Shown: positions 31,666 to 35,154 of the stretch, piece after piece
How positions within the stretch are numbered: position 1 is the stretch's first letter
How the letters are laid out: each line of letters opens with the position of its first letter
Assembly (NCBI GenBank): GCA_002432945.1
Contig: DJHE01000002.1
Coordinates: 13,213-48,366 of the forward strand
Direction of reading: 5' to 3'
Source of the DNA: Synergistaceae bacterium UBA5827
GTDB lineage: Bacteria > Synergistota > Synergistia > Synergistales > 79-D21
Length of the DNA: 35,154 nucleotides
The notes under the pieces: generated by a model
Told to the model about the DNA's origin: nothing
Database searches by the model: none
Seen by the model: only the letters and a program-made list of their open reading frames with translations
Made by a program: the position numbers and the translations under genes

Positions 31666-32382
31666 ATGCCCGAAGGAATCCGGTTGCCCCAGGTTACGCT
31701 TTCGGCAAAGGGCATCCCTGCCGGGGGGGAAATTCTCCTTGTGGCAGGGGGCCGTAAACCCCAAGTTTCATGGCTCCTTGATGCAGCGGAAGGCAGGACA
31801 GTTTGGGCTATCGACAGGGGAGTCAACGTCTGCATGGAAGCTGGACTCCTGCCCGCGCTTATCCTGGGAGATGCCGACAGCGCTTCGCCAAAGCTCTGGA
31901 AAGCAGCAAGGACAAGGGGTTCAGAGGCACTCCTGCTTCCGCGCGAAAAGGACGAAACCGATCTCCAGATGGCATTGCGAACCGTGTCCGAACGCTTCGT
32001 CCGGGCCACAACAGTTGTGACCGGCTGCTGGGGAGGCCGTTTTGACCATACCTGGAGCAATGTTCTTTCAGTCCTTGGGGCGGTCAGGAGGGAATTGAAC
32101 TGTGCGGTACTCGTGGATCACCGGGAACTCCTGGCTTTCATCAGGGGCGGCCAAAGCCTGGCCCTGCGCCACGAAAAAGAGCCGGCAGCGATTTCCTTAA
32201 TGGCCTTGTCCGAACGCTGCAGTGGGGTCTCAATCAGTGGTGTCCACTGGCCCCTCGAAAAAACAATACTGGATAAGGACTCCCCGTATGCGATCAGTAA
32301 TCGGCCGGAAGAAGGAAAACCAACCCGGGTCACGCTGGATGATGGGGAAATGGGCGTCTATGTCAGCTGGTGGGAACGGTAG
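31666..32382 (+). CDS. thiN: Thiamine pyrophosphokinase
   Basis: Transfers pyrophosphate from ATP to thiamine to make thiamine diphosphate. The 238-residue protein has the family blocks AIDRGVNVCMEAGLLPALILGDADS (about 48-72, read in two parts), KDETDLQMAL near 102-111 and GGRFDH near 125-130, then the C-terminal beta-sandwich domain. Thiamine diphosphate is the cofactor of Dxs, encoded 1.5 kb further on, though the two are separated by rpmB. It begins 7 bases after ftsK, with only a G run as ribosome site. No TPP riboswitch is seen upstream. Confidence 0.9.
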   Translation: MPEGIRLPQVTLSAKGIPAGGEILLVAGGRKPQVSWLLDAAEGRTVWAIDRGVNVCMEAGLLPALILGDADSASPKLWKAARTRGSEALLLPREKDETDLQMALRTVSERFVRATTVVTGCWGGRFDHTWSNVLSVLGAVRRELNCAVLVDHRELLAFIRGGQSLALRHEKEPAAISLMALSERCSGVSISGVHWPLEKTILDKDSPYAISNRPEEGKPTRVTLDDGEMGVYVSWWER

Positions 32383-32389
32383 GAAAGAG

Positions 32390-32438
32390 AAAAACAGGAA
32401 AAAGGAAAAGAAAGGCGGGCTGCCTCTAGACAGCCCGC
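32390..32438 (-). terminator. Intrinsic terminator of rpmB, overlapping its stop codon
   Basis: On the minus strand GCGGGCTG (32438-32431) pairs with CAGCCCGC (32422-32415) around an 8-base loop, followed by a long pyrimidine tract with several T runs. The 5' arm encodes the last residues of L28 and the TAG stop (32428-32426) lies in the loop. The plus strand lacks a T run, so it does not serve thiN well. Confidence 0.78.
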
Positions 32439-32620
32439 TTAACCTGACCGGAACGAAGGCAACGCGTGCAAACCTTGAGCTTGGTGCGTCCCCCGTCACC
32501 GAAATCGACCCGAACCGTTTGCAGGTTCAGTTGCCAACGACGGCGCGTGTGGCGGTTGGAATGGCTGACGTTATTGCCGGTAACGGGCCCACGGCCACAG
32601 CACTGGCAGACCTTGGACAT
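32426..32620 (-). CDS. rpmB: Large ribosomal subunit protein bL28
   Basis: A 64-residue basic protein starting MSKVCQCCGRGPVTGNNVSHSN, read here only in part, and ending CTRCLRSGQVKRAV. It keeps the zinc-binding form of L28 with cysteine pairs Cys5/Cys8 and Cys51/Cys54, so it is the C+ type. The frame is open far upstream on the minus strand through xseB, but the ATG whose first base is 32620 follows GGGAGGGA and gives the canonical N-terminus. It is a single-gene unit with a clear promoter (32661-32689) and terminator. It is convergent with thiN and divergent from xseB. Confidence 0.96.
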   Translation of the reverse strand: MSKVCQCCGRGPVTGNNVSHSNRHTRRRWQLNLQTVRVDFGDGGRTKLKVCTRCLRSGQVKRAV

Positions 32621-32660
32621 CGACGATCCCTCCCAGATTGGAAACCATGCAGCGAGGGGC

Positions 32661-32689
32661 ATTGTATCACACGACAGGACGGTTGGCAA
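32661..32689 (-). promoter_or_regulatory. Promoter of rpmB
   Basis: On the minus strand TTGCCA (32689-32684) and TACAAT (32666-32661) are spaced by exactly 17 bases, a strong sigma-70-type match (four of six and five of six positions). It leaves a leader of roughly 35 bases before the rpmB ATG. Confidence 0.78.
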
Positions 32690-32726
32690 TTCCGCCCGTC
32701 CACTCTCCCGAAAGAAGGTCGACCAA

Positions 32727-32954
32727 ATGACTTTTTCGAGCCAGATCGAAGCCCTGCAATCGATTGTGAAACGTCTTGAAAGTGAACCCATGCCGCTTGA
32801 GGAAGCAATGTCCCTTTTCGAAGAGGGCATGAAAAAAGCCTCCGAATGCAGAACCTTTCTCGAGCAGGCACGCCAAAAGGTCATCCTGCTTTCGGAGGAA
32901 GAAGGCGACTTGGAAGGGAAGGCATGGAATCCGCTCGAGGGGGGGGAATCCTGA
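32727..32954 (+). CDS. xseB: Exodeoxyribonuclease VII small subunit
   Basis: Small helical subunit of exonuclease VII. The 75-residue product has the family pattern SQIEALQSIVKRLESEPMPL then EEAMSLFEEGMKKASEC, that is, a coiled-coil hairpin with the LExxxxLxEAxxLFEEG-like core. ATG 32727 follows AAGAAGG; the long open frame upstream is the shadow of rpmB. The large subunit xseA, commonly next to it, is not in the window. ispA starts two bases after the stop, matching the common xseB-ispA-dxs order. No convincing promoter was found in the 106-base gap shared with rpmB. Confidence 0.92.
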   Translation: MTFSSQIEALQSIVKRLESEPMPLEEAMSLFEEGMKKASECRTFLEQARQKVILLSEEEGDLEGKAWNPLEGGES

Positions 32955-32956
32955 GC

Positions 32957-33859
32957 ATGGCTGAAAATGAATCTGCGCTCGAGCTGCGGATGTGCCAGTG
33001 CAAGGATGCGTTTGACTTCGAGATCTCCCGTTTGCTGAAGGAAGACAAAACCATCCCCTCGCGCCTGAAGGAAGCGATGGGTTATTCACTGGAAGCGGGT
33101 GGAAAAAGGTTGCGCCCTTTCCTTTGCATGACCGGGGCAGAATTGGCCGGTTGCCCGGCGACAGAAGTCATGCCGATGGCCATGGCCCTGGAGATGTTCC
33201 ATACCGCTTCGCTTATCCACGACGATCTCCCCTGCATGGATGATGACCCTCTAAGGAGAGGTAAACCGTCAAGTCACATCGTTTTCGGTGAATGCCTGGC
33301 TACGCTCGCAGGAGATTCCCTTTTGCTCTGGTCTTTCGAAACCGCCATCCAGGGACTTTGCCCCCATTTCCCACCGGAAAGAATTTTAAAGGCGCTGCAG
33401 GTGTTTGCCCGGGCAATCGGCCCAGCCGGAGTCTGCGCTGGACAAGTTCTTGACACCGACACGTCGAGCCGGAAGAATGATCCCGACTTCGTCTGGGAAA
33501 TCGCCTCGCTGAAAACCGGGACCCTCATCCGGGCATCCGTCCTGACAGGGGGCATACTGGGCGGCTTGGCCGAAGACAGGGAAGCGGCGTTATATAATTA
33601 TGGGACACATCTGGGGACAGCATTCCAAGTCGTAGACGACCTGCTGGACAAGACAGGAACGACCGAGAAACTGGGTAAAACCCCGGGCAAAGACACGGCA
33701 CAGAATAAATTGACCTTCGTTTCGGCTTACGGGCTGGAGACAGCGAGAACAATCGCCCTTTCTGAAAGCCTTGCGGCCGTCCAGGCTCTTTCCTGTTTTG
33801 GAGCAGAAGCTGACGATTTACGTTCGCTCGCAACGGTACTCTCGGAGCGGTCAAGTTGA
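32957..33859 (+). CDS. ispA: Farnesyl/geranyl diphosphate synthase
   Basis: Trans-type prenyl diphosphate synthase condensing dimethylallyl and isopentenyl diphosphates. The 300-residue protein has GGKRLRPFL (49-57), the first aspartate-rich motif DDLPCMD (89-95), GxxQxxD-like AGQVLD (161-166) and the second aspartate-rich motif DDLLD (227-231). Length and motif spacing (DDxxxxD) fit bacterial farnesyl diphosphate synthase. ATG 32957 follows a G-rich ribosome site; the frame extends upstream inside xseB but that part is not conserved-looking. dxs follows after 24 bases. Product chain length cannot be fixed from motifs alone. Confidence 0.93.
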   Translation: MAENESALELRMCQCKDAFDFEISRLLKEDKTIPSRLKEAMGYSLEAGGKRLRPFLCMTGAELAGCPATEVMPMAMALEMFHTASLIHDDLPCMDDDPLRRGKPSSHIVFGECLATLAGDSLLLWSFETAIQGLCPHFPPERILKALQVFARAIGPAGVCAGQVLDTDTSSRKNDPDFVWEIASLKTGTLIRASVLTGGILGGLAEDREAALYNYGTHLGTAFQVVDDLLDKTGTTEKLGKTPGKDTAQNKLTFVSAYGLETARTIALSESLAAVQALSCFGAEADDLRSLATVLSERSS

Positions 33860-33883
33860 AAATGGAGGAATACAACGCCACCC

Positions 33884-35154
33884 ATGAGAATCCTCGATAA
33901 CCTAAACGGCTACGAAGGGCTGAAGGCCCTTCCAAAAGAGGCCCTTCCCCAGCTTTGCCAGGAAGTCCGGGACCTTATGGTGGACGTCGTGACGAAAAAC
34001 GGAGGGCACTTGGCCTCTTCGCTTGGGGCAGTGGAGCTGATCGTTTCTCTCCTTCGCGTGTTCGACCCTCGCAAGGATCGCATCGTTTTCGACGTCGGGC
34101 ACCAGGCCTATGCATACAAGATTCTTACCGACCGTCTGGATCGTTTTTCCACCCTGCGCCAAGCCGGAGGATTGGCCGGGTTCCCGAAAAGAAGAGAAAG
34201 CCCTTATGATCATTTCGACGTCGGGCACAGCAGCACCTCCATCTCAGCCGCGCTTGGCTATGCAAAGGCTCGGGATCTCCTGGGACAGGATCACGAGGTG
34301 GTTGCAGTGATCGGTGACGGAGCACTTTACAACGGTCTTGCCATGGAAGCCCTGAACAACGTGAAGGAGGCCAATACACGCCTGACCGTTATTTTCAACG
34401 ACAATTCAATGTCCATCAGCCGACCTGTCGGCGGACTCGCGGACTACCTGGCTCGCCTTGGCGTTAACCCTTACTACAAGCGATTCAAGGAAGTCGTTAA
34501 GGAACAGTGCCGAAAACGTCAAAGAGGGGAGTCCATCGAGGATCTTCTCTCGCGTTCAAAGACCCGCGTGAAGAGCCTCCTGCAGCCAAACAATATCTTC
34601 GAGGGGCTTGGAATCAGCTATTGGGGTCCCTTCGACGGGCACAACCTGGACGAACTGGGAGAAATACTGGGGTTATCCAAGTTTTACGGCCAGCCCCTGC
34701 TGGTTCATATTCGCACTATGAAAGGAAAGGGATACGCACCGGCGGAAGCGGAACCCACCCGCTATCATGGAGTTTCAGGAAAGGCCTCTTCCGGGACAAC
34801 CTTGGCCTCTCCCGGCCCCAGTTGGAGCGACGTGGTTTCCGGAACGGTTCTTAGCCTCGCTGAGAATGACGACCGAATCGTTTGCCTGACCGCTGCCATG
34901 AAGGACGGGACTCGGCTCAACGGATTTGCGAAGCGTTGGCCCCATCGATGCTTCGACGTAGGAATCGCGGAAGAACACCTTTTGACCTATGCGGCCGGCC
35001 TGGCTGCGGGCGGCCTGAGGCCTTTCGTTTTCATCTATTCGACCTTCCTGCAAAGGGCCATGGACCAGCTTGTCCACGATATTGCCATGCAGGACCTGCC
35101 CGTTGTCATCCTGGCGGACCGGGCCGGCCTGGTCGGCGAAGATGGAGAAACCCA
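33884..35154 (+). CDS. dxs: 1-deoxy-D-xylulose-5-phosphate synthase, 3' end cut by window
   Basis: Makes deoxyxylulose phosphate from pyruvate and glyceraldehyde 3-phosphate, the first step of the methylerythritol isoprenoid pathway that feeds IspA. 423 codons are visible with no stop before the window ends. Landmarks are GGHLASSLGAVEL, DVGHQAYAYK, FDVGHSSTSISAALGYA, the thiamine diphosphate motif GDGALYNGLAMEALNN (from residue 144) ending in NDN at 172-174, DVGIAEEH, and FIYSTFLQRAMDQ then DRAGLVGEDGET at the edge. GDGALYNG differs slightly from the common GDGALTGG. ATG 33884 is 14 bases after GGAGGA, a rather long spacing, but no other in-frame start is seen. Confidence 0.95.
   Translation, partial: MRILDNLNGYEGLKALPKEALPQLCQEVRDLMVDVVTKNGGHLASSLGAVELIVSLLRVFDPRKDRIVFDVGHQAYAYKILTDRLDRFSTLRQAGGLAGFPKRRESPYDHFDVGHSSTSISAALGYAKARDLLGQDHEVVAVIGDGALYNGLAMEALNNVKEANTRLTVIFNDNSMSISRPVGGLADYLARLGVNPYYKRFKEVVKEQCRKRQRGESIEDLLSRSKTRVKSLLQPNNIFEGLGISYWGPFDGHNLDELGEILGLSKFYGQPLLVHIRTMKGKGYAPAEAEPTRYHGVSGKASSGTTLASPGPSWSDVVSGTVLSLAENDDRIVCLTAAMKDGTRLNGFAKRWPHRCFDVGIAEEHLLTYAAGLAAGGLRPFVFIYSTFLQRAMDQLVHDIAMQDLPVVILADRAGLVGEDGET

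Noticed and set aside
32621..32726. A plus-strand promoter for xseB-ispA-dxs
   Set aside because: The best pair (TTGGAA with TTGTAT, 18 apart) matches too few positions and overlaps the clear rpmB promoter on the other strand.
1..35154. CRISPR arrays, insertion sequences, phage genes, tRNA or rRNA genes, toxin-antitoxin or defence systems
   Set aside because: Read through both strands and saw no regular repeats, transposase motifs, tRNA-like cloverleafs or defence-gene families; genes and codon style look uniform.

Overview
The window is gene-dense, GC-rich bacterial chromosome: 34 protein genes, no gap above about 110 bases, and no tRNA, rRNA, CRISPR array, insertion sequence or phage gene that I can see. 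Nearly all genes read rightward; only nikR and rpmB read leftward. The content (arginine deiminase, a full histidine degradation set using formiminotetrahydrofolate, branched-chain-type amino acid import, pyruvoyl arginine decarboxylase, SpoIID without sporulation genes) suggests an amino-acid-fermenting anaerobe. Synergistota fits best, but this is inference from gene content and was not tested by a search.

Layout. 57-2247: a polyamine block, pdaD-speE-speB. 2335-4558: an arginine deiminase block, arcA-argF, closed by a strong bidirectional terminator. 4633-5040: nikR on the minus strand, divergent from a nitrilase-family amidase (5083-5880). 5980-12377: a tightly packed block nadE-yebC-ruvC-ruvA-ruvB-DUF2905-spoIID-queA (NAD synthesis, translation factor, Holliday junction processing, peptidoglycan, queuosine). 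12468-14824: a two-gene 'AmmeMemoRadiSam' module, a dioxygenase-like/AMMECR1 fusion plus a radical SAM enzyme. 14865-25808: histidine catabolism (hutH, hutU, ftcD, hutI, fchA) with a complete branched-chain-type ABC transporter (livHMGF and livK) inserted between hutH and hutU. 25811-32382: a run of envelope and housekeeping genes that continues from the hut genes without a clear break: mltG, a YqeH-like GTPase, tldD, ftsK, thiN. 32426-32620: rpmB on the minus strand with its own promoter and terminator. 32727-35154: xseB-ispA-dxs, with dxs cut by the window end.

How the genes work together. Arginine can go two ways from adjacent operons: to agmatine and spermidine-type polyamines, or through citrulline to ornithine and carbamoyl phosphate. 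Histidine is probably imported by the embedded ABC transporter, deaminated by HutH, hydrated by HutU, opened by HutI, and its formimino group passed to tetrahydrofolate by FtcD and released as ammonia and methenyl-THF by FchA. Many neighbouring genes overlap by exactly four bases (ATGA or GTGA), which points to translational coupling.

The most useful non-gene observations are a near-consensus promoter for hutH written into the last codons of the radical SAM gene, a perfect 12-bp terminator between livK and hutU with no obvious new promoter after it, and an rpmB terminator whose loop contains the rpmB stop codon.
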